Source of the DNA: CAYTZH01 sp964442285
GTDB lineage: Bacteria > Myxococcota_A > UBA9160 > JAFDET01
Assembly (NCBI GenBank): GCA_964442285.1
Contig: CAYTZH010000008.1
Coordinates: 76,034 to 140,033, forward strand
Direction: 5' to 3'
DNA: 64,000 bases
Shown here: positions 32,593 to 40,504 of the stretch, piece by piece
How the letters are laid out: every line of letters begins with the position of its first letter
How positions within the stretch are numbered: position 1 is the first letter of the stretch
Notes under the pieces: model-generated
What the model saw: the letters and a program-made list of their open reading frames with translations, nothing else
Database searches by the model: none
Told to the model about the DNA's origin: nothing
Position numbers and translations under genes: made by a program

Positions 32593-33789
32593 CTAGTCCT
32601 CCTCGATGAGCTCCTCGAAGAGATTCTCCACGTCCGCCTCGACGGCGTCGCCCGAGAGGGACTCGGCCACCAGGACCGGCTGATCCTCCTCGACCTCCTC
32701 GAAGACCGCGGCCTCCTCCGGCTCGGCCTCGAACTCCTGGATGAGGGTCCGGGCGGCCTCGCGCTGCGCTGCGGCGGCAGCGGCCGGCGCCACCTCGGGC
32801 GCGAGCTCCGGCGAGAACTCGTCCGCCGGCTCGGTCAGCTCGAGGGCGTCGTCCAGCTCCGGCTCCGCCCGCCGGCCCTCGTCCGCCGGCTGGGACATCG
32901 GCTCGGGCTTCGGGTCGAAGGAGTGCGCCGGGGCCGGGGCCGGGAGCGTCTCACCGGGGCTCGGCGTGGCCGGCGGCTCCATCATCCCGAGCATCCGGGC
33001 CGCCCGCAGCACGTCGGCGGCCGCCACCTGGTTGCGGCCCGCCAGATGGGCCTCGAAGAGGGCGTTGTCGCCCAGCGCGTTGATCCGACGCGGCGATCCC
33101 GCCCCCAGCGCGACCAGGCGCTCCATGGCGTCGGCGGCGAGCACGGCCGGGTCGCCGCCGGCCGCCTTGAGGCGGTGCGCCACGTAGGCCCGCGACGTCT
33201 CCGCGTCCAGCGCGCGCAGCGGGACCCGGATCTCGACGCGACGCGCCAGGTCCGGGTCGAGGCCTACCACCCCGTCCAGGGCCTCGCTGCCCACGAGCAC
33301 CAGGGTGAGCAGGTGCTGCTCCTCGTACTCCAGCTCGAGCAGCGCCCGCAGCGCCTCCATCAGCACGGGCTGCGCCAGGGCGTGGGCGCGGTCGATGATC
33401 ACCACCGGCCGCCGGCCCTCCTCCCGGAACGCCGCGAGCAGGTCGTAGCAGGTGGCCAGCTGGGCGAGGGGCTCCTCGGGCACGTCTTCGGCGCCGAGCT
33501 GGCGGGCGATGCGGGACAGCAGCCAGCGCTCGTCCGCGTCGCCCCGCATGATGAGCAGCAGACCCGCCTCGAAGGCGTCCTCCTCGAGCGACTCCAGCAC
33601 GCGTCGGGCCACCACGCTCTTGCCCACGCCCGGCTCGCCGGTGAGCAGGCAGAGCCCGCGCCCCTGGGTCGCAGCGCGGCGCACGCGCCGTTCGGCGGCG
33701 TCGTGCTCGGCCGACGCGAAGTGGAACTGCGGGAGGGGGTCGTTGGCGAACGGGTCGCGACCCAGCCCGAACTCGTGCAGGTGCTCCAC
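32593..33789 (-). CDS. ExeA/GspA-like AAA ATPase with acidic C-terminal tail
   Basis: A 398-residue ATPase that starts at GTG 33789 with AAGGAG 7 bases upstream. VEHLHEFGLGRDPFANDPLP is the standard N-terminus of ExeA/MshM-type AAA+ ATPases that help build secretins and pili. Walker A is LLTGEPGVGKSVVARRVLES (about residues 48-67). The Walker B position reads VVIIDRAHALAQPVL, where relatives have D-E-A; the Glu is replaced by Arg. Sensor-like SPRRINALGDNALFEAHLAG follows. The last 120 residues are Ala/Glu/Pro-rich instead of the peptidoglycan-binding domain of ExeA. It is directly downstream of the large TPR gene, with overlapping translation signals. ATPase activity may be weakened by the Walker B change. 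Confidence 0.85.
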   Translation of the reverse strand: MEHLHEFGLGRDPFANDPLPQFHFASAEHDAAERRVRRAATQGRGLCLLTGEPGVGKSVVARRVLESLEEDAFEAGLLLIMRGDADERWLLSRIARQLGAEDVPEEPLAQLATCYDLLAAFREEGRRPVVIIDRAHALAQPVLMEALRALLELEYEEQHLLTLVLVGSEALDGVVGLDPDLARRVEIRVPLRALDAETSRAYVAHRLKAAGGDPAVLAADAMERLVALGAGSPRRINALGDNALFEAHLAGRNQVAAADVLRAARMLGMMEPPATPSPGETLPAPAPAHSFDPKPEPMSQPADEGRRAEPELDDALELTEPADEFSPELAPEVAPAAAAAAQREAARTLIQEFEAEPEEAAVFEEVEEDQPVLVAESLSGDAVEADVENLFEELIEED

Positions 33790-33800
33790 GCGCTCTCCTT

Positions 33801-36800
33801 CTAGAGGAACGAGATCTTGCGCCGGCGCTTCTTCGGCGTGGAGATCCCGCTCTGCGTGTCGTCGTCGGAGGGCGGCTCGGCGACGGCGATCGCCTCCTCC
33901 TCCTCCGGCTCCGCGGAGACCTCGGCCTCGTCGTCGTCGGACAGGACCGCCTCGGCCTCGGCGATCACGTCGTCGAAGCTCTCGAAGGTCTCGAGGGCGG
34001 GCTCGTCCGGCTGGGTGATCTCGGCGCCCCCGCCCGTGCGGAGCGCCCGGATGCGGGCCTCCACGTCCTGGAACTCGGGATCCACCGCCGCCACCGCTTC
34101 GAAGGCGGACAGGGCCCGCTCGCGGTCGCCGGCGGCCTGGAAGCCGCGCCCGAGCTCGAAGCGCAGCACGGCCTGCTGCTCCTCCGGGACGCCGGGCTCG
34201 GCCAGGGCCTGCTGCAGGTGCGCCACGGCGTCGTTCGGCCGCCCCAGGTCGAGGGCGCAGAGGCCCAGCATGTGGAGGCAGGCCACCTTCCGCTCGGGCG
34301 AGCCCATGGCGATCCCGAACTCGCTGTTGGCGTCCTCGAGCAGCCCCATCTCCCGGTAGGCGATGCCCAGGTCGTAGTGGGCCTCGTAGTCGCTCTCGGA
34401 GAGGGTCTCCTTCACGCCCTTCTTGAACTCGGCGAAGACCGACTCGAAGCCGTCGTCGACCTCGGCGCCGGCGGCAGCGTCGTCCTCCGGCTCGAAGACG
34501 TCGGAGAGCTCCGCCGCCAGGTCGAAGGTGTCCTCGCCCGCTTCCGGCTCGTTCGGAAGCCGGGGCGCGGCGGCAGCCGCCGGCGCCGGGGCGTCCGCGC
34601 CGCTTCCGGGCGCGGTGGTGTCGTCCTCCGGCGCGCCCTCTTCGGCCTCCTCCGCCGGTGCATCGTCGTCGAGGATGCCGGCCAGATCCTCGGGAATCGT
34701 GATCTCGGGGCGCGGCGTCGGCGCGACCTCGGCCGGCGCCGAGGTCTGGACCGCGGTGGACTCGCCGTCGTCGGCCGTCCCCGCGGCTGCGTCCGGCTCG
34801 TCCAGGTCCAGGTCGAGGTCGACGTCGAGCTCGCCGGCGCCCGTGTCCCCGGTCGCGGCCTCGGCGGCGACGCCCTCCTCGTCGCCGACCTCGTCCCAGT
34901 TCTCCAGGTCCTCGTCGATCGAGATCCCGGGCTCTTCCGTCTGCTCCGCGGCCGCCGCGGACGCCCCGTCCCCGCCGCCCGACGACCCGCCGGTGCTGGC
35001 ATTGGGGTCCTCGCCGCGCGCCTCCGCGATCTCGCCCAGCCGCAGCATGGCCTGGGGATGGCTCGGCGCCACCTCCAGGATGCGGCGGTAGATGCTCTCG
35101 GCCTCGTCCATGAGGCCCTGGTTGAAGTAGAAGTCGGCCTCGTCCAGGTCCTCGGCGATCTGCTGATGCGTGGACGAGCTGCCCGCCGAGGACGTGGCCT
35201 CCGCCGGCTCGGGCGCAGCCGTCGGCGTCGGCGCCTCGGAAGCCACCGCCTCCGCTCCGGCGTCCACGTCGAGGTCCACGTCCATGTCCAGGTCGACGTC
35301 GATCTCCACCCCGCCGGCGGACTCCCCGGCGTCGGTCGTCGGCGCCGGAGGCGTGGGCGCGTCGTCCAGGACGACGATCTCGGACTCCGCGACCGGCGCG
35401 GACTCCGGCTCCGCGGCCAGGTCCAGCTCGGGCGCGGGCGCCTCGTCCGCTGCGGGCGCCGGGGCCTGGGTCTCGAGCGGGGGCGCGTCGGTTTCGAGCG
35501 GGGGCGCGTCGGTTTCGAGCGGGGGCGCGTCGGTCTCGGGGGGTGCCTCTTCGGTCTCCAGGTCGTCGCCGAGATCGATCTCGAGGTCCACGGCGTCCAG
35601 GCTCTCGGAGGCCGATGCGGGCGCATCGCCGCCGGCCGCTGCCGGATCGAGGGCGGAGATCCGTCCGCGCAGGACCGCAACGCCTTCGGCGTCGTCCCCG
35701 GCCTCGGCCACCCGCATCGCGCGGGTCCAGGCCGCCACCGCACCGGCGGCGTCGTCGTTCTCCGCCTTCACCTCGCCGAGCTTCTCGAGAGCGCCGCGGT
35801 GGTCCGGATCGGTCTCGAGGATCGTCTGCAGCGTGGCGATCGCGCGCGAGGCCTTGCCGTAGCGCAGGTAGACGCTGGCCTCGGCGAGCAGCTGCTCCGG
35901 ATCCGTGGAGATCGCCTCCTCGCCTTGCAGGCTCGGTGCCTCCGCGGCCGCGTCGGCTGGCAGCTCGGGCTCGTCCTGCTCCAGGACCGGCGGCTCCTGC
36001 TCGGGCTGCGGCGCCCCCAGCTCCTCGCCCGCGCCTCCGAGATCGAGCGCGGGGCCCCCGGCGGCCAGGTCGCCGGGCGCGACGAAGCGCTGCATGATCT
36101 CGCGCGCGCGATCGCGCTCCCCGCGGTTGCGGTACAGCTCGGCGAGGGTGCGATAGACCTCCTTGGCGGCGTCCTCGCGGCCCATCCCCGCCAGCACCTC
36201 GGCCAGGAGCTCGTGTCCCTCGGTGGCATCCGGGCCGTTCTCGACGGCCTTGCGGGCGAAGGGCTCGGCGCGCTGGGGCTGGCGCAGCTCCATCAGGCCG
36301 CGACCCAGGGCGACCAGCACGTCGAAGCGATCGGGATCCAGCTCGAGGATGCGCTCGAAGACGCCGACGAGATCGTCGGTCGCGCCCTGGCGCTGCAGCT
36401 CGGCAGCCACCTCCTCGTACTCCGCGAGCGCCTCCGAGGCCATCTCGGCCTGGCGCAGCAGGTCGGCCACCTTGAGCCGGCTGGTCGTGTTCGTCGGATC
36501 CAGCGTGGCCATCTTGCGCAGGAGCTCGAGGGCCTCGCGCTTGCGGCCTTCGCGGTTGTGGTGGTCGGCGGCGGTCTGGAGCGCGCTCAGGGCCTCGGCC
36601 GTGAGGCCCAGGCGCTCGTACAGCTCGGCGAGTGGCTCGTAGACCTCGAAGCGCTTCTCGTCGATCTTGACGATCTGCTTGTAGATGGCGACGGCCTTCG
36701 CGTCGAAGCCGTCCTTCATGAACTTCTTGCCGACCTTGAGGTAGCAATCGACCGCTTCGTCGCGCTTGCCCTGACGCAGGAGGATGTCGCCGAGCTTCAG

Positions 36801-36926
36801 GCGGTGGTTGGCGTCGTGGGGGTCGACCTCCACGAGCCGCTGGTACTCCTTCACGGCCTTGTCGAGCTGGCCCTTCTGGAGGTACTTCTGGGCGTTCGCC
36901 AGGATCTTCCGCTTGTCGGCAGCCAA
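33801..36926 (-). CDS. Large TPR protein with long acidic disordered middle
   Basis: A 1041-residue cytoplasmic protein without a signal peptide. Residues 1-260 are regular TPRs (KGQLDKAVKEYQRLVEVDPH, GKRDEAVDCYLKVGKKFMKD). Residues 270-750 alternate short TPRs with long runs rich in E, D, A and P, including four near-identical P-P-L-E-T-D-A units. Residues 790-950 are TPRs again (AHYDLGIAYREMGLLEDANS, GMGSPERKVACLHMLGLCAL-type). It ends in a basic KKRRRKISFL tail. Proteins of this layout are common beside pilus and motility genes of deltaproteobacterial lineages and probably scaffold protein complexes. It is immediately upstream of the ExeA-like ATPase, whose ribosome-binding site lies at its stop, so the two probably work together. 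Confidence 0.8.
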   Translation of the reverse strand: MAADKRKILANAQKYLQKGQLDKAVKEYQRLVEVDPHDANHRLKLGDILLRQGKRDEAVDCYLKVGKKFMKDGFDAKAVAIYKQIVKIDEKRFEVYEPLAELYERLGLTAEALSALQTAADHHNREGRKREALELLRKMATLDPTNTTSRLKVADLLRQAEMASEALAEYEEVAAELQRQGATDDLVGVFERILELDPDRFDVLVALGRGLMELRQPQRAEPFARKAVENGPDATEGHELLAEVLAGMGREDAAKEVYRTLAELYRNRGERDRAREIMQRFVAPGDLAAGGPALDLGGAGEELGAPQPEQEPPVLEQDEPELPADAAAEAPSLQGEEAISTDPEQLLAEASVYLRYGKASRAIATLQTILETDPDHRGALEKLGEVKAENDDAAGAVAAWTRAMRVAEAGDDAEGVAVLRGRISALDPAAAGGDAPASASESLDAVDLEIDLGDDLETEEAPPETDAPPLETDAPPLETDAPPLETQAPAPAADEAPAPELDLAAEPESAPVAESEIVVLDDAPTPPAPTTDAGESAGGVEIDVDLDMDVDLDVDAGAEAVASEAPTPTAAPEPAEATSSAGSSSTHQQIAEDLDEADFYFNQGLMDEAESIYRRILEVAPSHPQAMLRLGEIAEARGEDPNASTGGSSGGGDGASAAAAEQTEEPGISIDEDLENWDEVGDEEGVAAEAATGDTGAGELDVDLDLDLDEPDAAAGTADDGESTAVQTSAPAEVAPTPRPEITIPEDLAGILDDDAPAEEAEEGAPEDDTTAPGSGADAPAPAAAAAPRLPNEPEAGEDTFDLAAELSDVFEPEDDAAAGAEVDDGFESVFAEFKKGVKETLSESDYEAHYDLGIAYREMGLLEDANSEFGIAMGSPERKVACLHMLGLCALDLGRPNDAVAHLQQALAEPGVPEEQQAVLRFELGRGFQAAGDRERALSAFEAVAAVDPEFQDVEARIRALRTGGGAEITQPDEPALETFESFDDVIAEAEAVLSDDDEAEVSAEPEEEEAIAVAEPPSDDDTQSGISTPKKRRRKISFL
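35473..35535. repeat. 21-bp tandem repeat, 3 units, in the TPR gene
   Basis: Three nearly perfect copies of TCGAGCGGGGGCGCGTCGGT plus one base, each encoding seven residues (E-T-D-A-P-P-L in the gene's frame). The in-frame period keeps the gene open whatever the copy number. Confidence 0.85.
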
Positions 36927-37005
36927 AGCTTCCCCGTCCGGAGCGCGAGTCGCCCCTAGCGTGGTCTATCGGCGAAAGCAGGATGCTCTTGAGGTTTGCA
37001 ACCCC

Positions 37006-37024
37006 CCGCCAGATGGCGGTTTTT
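37006..37024 (+). terminator. Rho-independent-like hairpin with T-run on the plus strand
   Basis: CCGCC-AGAT-GGCGG followed by TTTTT has the form of an intrinsic terminator read on the plus strand, but no plus-strand gene precedes it. It lies between the minus-strand aroQ and TPR genes. It might end an antisense or small transcript, or be a leader hairpin read in reverse. Confidence 0.4.
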
Positions 37025-37096
37025 CCGCGGAGAGGAGCACGGGGGGCAGTCCGGCACCCCGCGGGGGCCGCCGGCGGGCCGACCCGGCGACCGGCC

Positions 37097-37540
37097 TCAG
37101 GCCCGCAGCTGGGCCACGAGACCCTCGAGCCCCAGGCGATAGCTCTCCGGGCCGAATCCCTGCACCACGCCGACCGCCACCGGGGAGACCAGCGAGGTGT
37201 GCCGGAACGGCTCCCGGGCGTGGACGTTGGAGAGGTGGACCTCCACCACGGGCAGGCCCACCCCGGTCAGGGCGTCCCGGAGCACGACACTGGTATGGGT
37301 CAGACCGGCGGGGTTCAGGAGCAGGCCGTCGGCCCAGGACGCGGCCTCCTGGATCCGGTCCACCAGGGCGCCCTCGTGATTCGACTGGAAGAACTCGAGC
37401 TCCACCCCCAGCTCCTTGCCCGCGGCCTCGAGCTGGCGCTGGACGTCGTCGAGCGTCGCGCGCCCGTAGATCTCGGGCTCGCGGGTTCCGAGCAGATTGA
37501 GATTCGGCCCGTGGAGGACCAGGACGCGGAGCCGCTCCAC
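37097..37540 (-). CDS. aroQ: Type II 3-dehydroquinate dehydratase
   Basis: A 147-residue cytoplasmic enzyme of normal family size, converting 3-dehydroquinate to 3-dehydroshikimate in the shikimate pathway. It has VLHGPNLNLLGTREPEIYGR (active-site Tyr and loop Arg), FFQSNHEGALVDRIQEAA, LLLNPAGLTHTSVVLRDAL, the histidine motif VEVHLSNVHAREPFRHTSLV and SPVAVGVVQGFGPESY. The start is GTG 37540, just after a GGGTCGGGT leader. It is the last gene of the aroK-aroB-TPR-Roadblock-aroQ series, so three consecutive shikimate steps are encoded together. Confidence 0.95.
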   Translation of the reverse strand: MERLRVLVLHGPNLNLLGTREPEIYGRATLDDVQRQLEAAGKELGVELEFFQSNHEGALVDRIQEAASWADGLLLNPAGLTHTSVVLRDALTGVGLPVVEVHLSNVHAREPFRHTSLVSPVAVGVVQGFGPESYRLGLEGLVAQLRA

Positions 37541-37575
37541 CCGACCCCTCCGATGTGCCCGCCCGACGTGGGGGC

Positions 37576-37950
37576 TTAGAACTCGTCGCGCACCGCCCGC
37601 AGGTGCCGCCGGAGGAGATAGCGCGCCTTGCCCAGGTTGCCATCGGGCAGGAGCGCCATGACCAGGAAGTGGTCCTCGTCCACCACGTGGAACACCAGCG
37701 TGAAGCGGGCCAGATTCACCGCGATCTCGCGCAGGGCGCCGCCGCCCAGGGTGTCGGAGGCCTTGCGGGTCTCCTGGAGGATGCGGCCGAACTCGACGCC
37801 GGCAGCGCCGAGCTCCTCCTCGAAGTCGCGCGCCGCCGGGCTCCCCGCCACCTGCTGCTCGATGGGAATGCCGTCCACGCCCATCAGCGCGCAGCCGATG
37901 GCCCCCGGCGTGCCCTCGACGATCTCCTTCAGGATCGAGCTGAAGCTCAT
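37576..37950 (-). CDS. Roadblock/LC7 domain protein
   Basis: A 124-residue protein made of one Roadblock/LC7 domain. Start MSFSSILKEIVEGTPGAIGC, then MGVDGIPIEQQ, EFGRILQETRKASDTLGGG, VNLARFTLVFHVVDEDHFLV and MALLPDGNLGKARYLLRRHL. Bacterial members such as MglB bind and regulate Ras-like GTPases in polarity and motility; no GTPase gene is in the window. It overlaps the preceding TPR gene by ATGA and is 35 bp upstream of aroQ. Its place between shikimate genes and next to a pilus cluster suggests a connection with pilus polarity rather than aromatic synthesis. This is inferred. Confidence 0.85.
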   Translation of the reverse strand: MSFSSILKEIVEGTPGAIGCALMGVDGIPIEQQVAGSPAARDFEEELGAAGVEFGRILQETRKASDTLGGGALREIAVNLARFTLVFHVVDEDHFLVMALLPDGNLGKARYLLRRHLRAVRDEF

Positions 37951-38708
37951 GGCTGACTCCTCCGCAGGTTGTCGAGCCAGCGCTCGAGGGTGGCGAGGAT
38001 GCGGCCGCGGTCCGGATCGACCGGCGATCCGCGGTCCGGATCGACCGGCGATCCGCGGTCCGGATCGACCGGCGATCCGCGGTCCGGATCGACCGGCGCC
38101 GCCCCGGTGTCGAGCTCCGCCCGCATGCGCTCGGCCTCCGCGGTGTGGCCCTGGCGCTCGAGCAGCCCGGCCAGGGTGCGCGAGGCCACGGGCAGCGCCG
38201 GGTCCACCGCGTCGAGGCCTTCGGGCGGATCGGGATCCACGCTGCGCAGCGCCCGCTCGGCGACGCTGTTCGCGCTCACCATCTCCTCGGCCTGGGACTC
38301 CGCGTCGTCGAAGGCGGCGTCGATGTCGTCGTCGCCAAAGGCGCCCAGGGGATGGGCCTGCGACGGGGGCTCCGCGACCGAGCTGGCGGCCAGCTCCGGC
38401 TGCGCGGCGGGCAGCCCGGCCAGCGCCGCCACCGCCACGGGATGATCCGCCACCCGGCCGAGCACCTGCTCCAGGGCCTCGCGGGCCTCCTTCTCGCGAC
38501 CGAGGTCGAGCAGCGCCAGGGCGAGGGCCACCCGTCCGGCAGGCGTGTCCGGCGCCTCGGCCAGGCCACGCCGGGCCACCTCGGCGGCGCGTTCGGCGTC
38601 GCCGGCCCGGCGATGGGCCTCCGCCAGCGCCGGGAACGCGGACCCGTCTCGCTCTTCGCCGGCGAGCGCCTCCAGGCGCTGCACCTCGGACTCCTCGGGC
38701 TCGATCAT
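37947..38708 (-). CDS. TPR-like protein with an 8-residue repeat tract
   Basis: A 253-residue soluble protein. Residues 1-100 are TPR helices (FPALAEAHRRAGDAERAAEV, RVALALALLDLGREKEAREA). The middle is acidic (GDDDIDAAFDDAESQAEEMV). A second TPR-like segment sits near residue 175-200 (VASRTLAGLLERQGHTAEAE). Then comes a tract of four S-P-V-D-P-D-R-G units and a short helix RILATLERWLDNLRRSQP. It overlaps the aroB start (ATGA) and the Roadblock start (ATGA), so it is translationally locked between them. It probably partners the Roadblock protein. The repeat tract makes its linker length potentially variable between strains. Confidence 0.78.
   Translation of the reverse strand: MIEPEESEVQRLEALAGEERDGSAFPALAEAHRRAGDAERAAEVARRGLAEAPDTPAGRVALALALLDLGREKEAREALEQVLGRVADHPVAVAALAGLPAAQPELAASSVAEPPSQAHPLGAFGDDDIDAAFDDAESQAEEMVSANSVAERALRSVDPDPPEGLDAVDPALPVASRTLAGLLERQGHTAEAERMRAELDTGAAPVDPDRGSPVDPDRGSPVDPDRGSPVDPDRGRILATLERWLDNLRRSQP
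38007..38098. repeat. 24-bp tandem repeat, 4 units, in the TPR-like gene
   Basis: Units starting GCGGTCCGGATCGACCGGCG follow one another with an exact 24-bp period at 38007, 38031, 38055 and 38079. Copies are essentially identical, which points to recent or ongoing slippage. In frame they encode eight residues each. Confidence 0.9.
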
Positions 38709-39838
38709 CTCCCCCTCCTCAGCGCCCCGCGACCGGCCGGCAGGATCTCGGCCGGCGTCAGCGGCACGATCTCGGCCTTGCCGATGCCCCGCAGGGCGAC
38801 GAAGCGGATCTGCGCATCCCTCCGTTTCTTATCGACGCGGAGGGCGTCGAGATAAGCCTTTCGGGGAAACTCCGGCAGCTCGGTAGGGAGGCCCAGGCGG
38901 CCCAGCAGCGACTCGAGGCGCTCGGCCGTGCCTGCCGCGGCCAGGCCCAGCGCCTCGGAGCGGCGCGCCGCGAAGACCATCCCCATGGCCACGGCCTCTC
39001 CGTGCAGGACCCCGCGGTAGCGCTTCAGGGTCTCCACCGCGTGGCCCAGGGTATGCCCGAGATTGAGGAGCATCCGCAGGCCTCCTTCCCGCTCGTCGCG
39101 GCTCACCACCTCGGCCTTGATGGCGCAGGCCCGCTCGAGCACCGGCAGCAGCCGGTCCGCGTCGAAGGCGAGCAGCGCCTCCCCTTCGCCCTCGAGCCGC
39201 GCGAAGAAGTCCGCGTCCCACAGCGCCCCGGCCTTCACCACCTCGGCCAGGCCGGCCGCCCATTCCCGTCGCGGCAGGGAACGCAGCGTCGCCACGTCGA
39301 TCCAGACCAGCCGGGGCTGGTGGAACGCGCCCACCAGGTTCTTCCCCTGCGGCAGGTTCACGGCGACCTTGCCGCCGATGCTGGCGTCGACCATGGCGAG
39401 GATGGTGGTGGGCACCTGGACGAAGGCGATACCGCGCAGGTAGGTGGCGGCGGCGAAGCCCGCCAGGTCGCCCACCATGCCGCCGCCGAGCGCGACCACC
39501 ACCGAGCCGCGGTCGGCCCCCGCGTCCAGGAGCGCCTCGTAGAGCTTCGCCATCTGCCTCAGGCTCTTGGTGGCGTCGCCGTCCGGGACCTCGATCCGCG
39601 CGGCGCGCAGACCGGCCGCGCGGAGCGAGCGCTCCACCTTCGCCCCGTAGCGACGCGCCACGGGCGGCACGCTCACCACCAGGGCCTTCGACGCACCGGT
39701 GTGCGCCGCCACGGCCTCGCCCAGGCGACCCAGGGTCTCGAAGCCCAGCTCGATCGGATAGGAGCGATCGCCGAGCGACACGTCGACGCGGCGGCGGGGC
39801 CGCCCATCCCAGCGTCGCTTCGGCGCGCGCGCGCTCAT
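38705..39838 (-). CDS. aroB: 3-dehydroquinate synthase
   Basis: A 377-residue NAD- and metal-dependent enzyme converting DAHP to 3-dehydroquinate. Motifs: PDGDATKSLRQMAKLYEALL (the E-x-x-K site is D-x-x-K here), VVALGGGMVGDLAGFAAATY (NAD-binding GGG and D), VQVPTTILAMVDASIGGKVA (PTT-x-L-A-x-V-D-S-S-V-G-G-K signature), KNLVGAFHQP, a metal-ligand Glu in EVVKAG, and NLGHTLGHAVE plus LHGEAVAMGM (two zinc histidines). All ligands look intact. It overlaps shikimate kinase upstream (ATGA) and the TPR gene downstream. Confidence 0.96.
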   Translation of the reverse strand: MSARAPKRRWDGRPRRRVDVSLGDRSYPIELGFETLGRLGEAVAAHTGASKALVVSVPPVARRYGAKVERSLRAAGLRAARIEVPDGDATKSLRQMAKLYEALLDAGADRGSVVVALGGGMVGDLAGFAAATYLRGIAFVQVPTTILAMVDASIGGKVAVNLPQGKNLVGAFHQPRLVWIDVATLRSLPRREWAAGLAEVVKAGALWDADFFARLEGEGEALLAFDADRLLPVLERACAIKAEVVSRDEREGGLRMLLNLGHTLGHAVETLKRYRGVLHGEAVAMGMVFAARRSEALGLAAAGTAERLESLLGRLGLPTELPEFPRKAYLDALRVDKKRRDAQIRFVALRGIGKAEIVPLTPAEILPAGRGALRRGR

Positions 39839-40422
39839 GCCTCGAGCATCCGCGCGATCCGTTCCGCCACCTGCTCCGGATCGAGCTCGTCGGTGTCGAC
39901 CACGTGTCGCGCCGCGGCGTAGCGGGGCTCGCGCTGCGCCAGCAGCTCGATCAGCCGGGCCCGGCGCGCCTCCGCGCCCCCCGCCTCCCGCAGCAGCGGC
40001 CGCGTCTCGGCCTCGCCCAGGCGGGCCAGGAGGGTCTCCGGGCGCGCCCGCAGGTAGACCATCGTGCCGGAGGCCGCGAGCCGCGCCGCCGCCCCGGGCT
40101 GGGCGATCGCCCCGCCTCCGAGCGCCACCACCGCCGGCTCCCCCGCCACCGCCTCGATGGCCCGGCGCTCGCGGGCCCGGAAGCCCGCCTCGCCCTCGGT
40201 CTCGAAGATCGCCGCCACCCGCGTCCCGGCCTGGCGCTCCACCTCGGCGTCGGTGTCCACGAAGCGGCGGCCGAGCCGGCGGGCCAGGCGCATGCCCACC
40301 ACCGACTTCCCGGCGCCCATCATGCCCACCAGCCAGACGGTGGGGCCGCTCGAGGGGGTCGAGCCCGACGCGCGGGTAGACCCCTGCGTGCCCGCGGCTC
40401 CGTTGCGTGCCCTTCCCCCCAC
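39835..40422 (-). CDS. aroK: Shikimate kinase
   Basis: A 195-residue P-loop kinase that phosphorylates shikimate. Walker A is LVGMMGAGKSVVGMRLARRL (about residues 31-50). DTDAEVERQAG holds the shikimate-binding Asp; FRARERRAIEAVAGEPAVVA and LGGGAI are the substrate loop (G-G-G), and TRPLLREAGG is the LID with its Arg. The first 28 residues before the core are a Gly/Thr/Ser-rich extension from GTG 40422. No better start is visible. It lies directly downstream of the pilQ terminator. The pilMNOPQ-aroK-aroB order is an old proteobacterial arrangement. Confidence 0.94.
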   Translation of the reverse strand: MGGRARNGAAGTQGSTRASGSTPSSGPTVWLVGMMGAGKSVVGMRLARRLGRRFVDTDAEVERQAGTRVAAIFETEGEAGFRARERRAIEAVAGEPAVVALGGGAIAQPGAAARLAASGTMVYLRARPETLLARLGEAETRPLLREAGGAEARRARLIELLAQREPRYAAARHVVDTDELDPEQVAERIARMLEA

Positions 40423-40431
40423 ACCGCGAGA

Positions 40432-40470
40432 GGATAAAGAAAATCGGGGGAGGCGGCTGCCTCCCCCGAT
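40432..40470 (-). terminator. Intrinsic terminator after pilQ
   Basis: A perfect 12-bp stem, ATCGGGGGAGGC with its complement and a 4-base loop at 40443-40470, is followed on the minus strand by TTTTCTTTAT. It lies 34 bp after the pilQ stop and overlaps the region where an aroK promoter would be, so aroK transcription may depend on read-through. Confidence 0.85.
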
Positions 40471-40504
40471 CTCCAGCTCCAGCGCCGCCTCTCCGCGGCA
40501 GCCG

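Noticed and set aside
37981..38100. CRISPR-like array
   Set aside because: The four 24-bp units are contiguous without spacers and lie in frame inside a coding gene, so this is a minisatellite.
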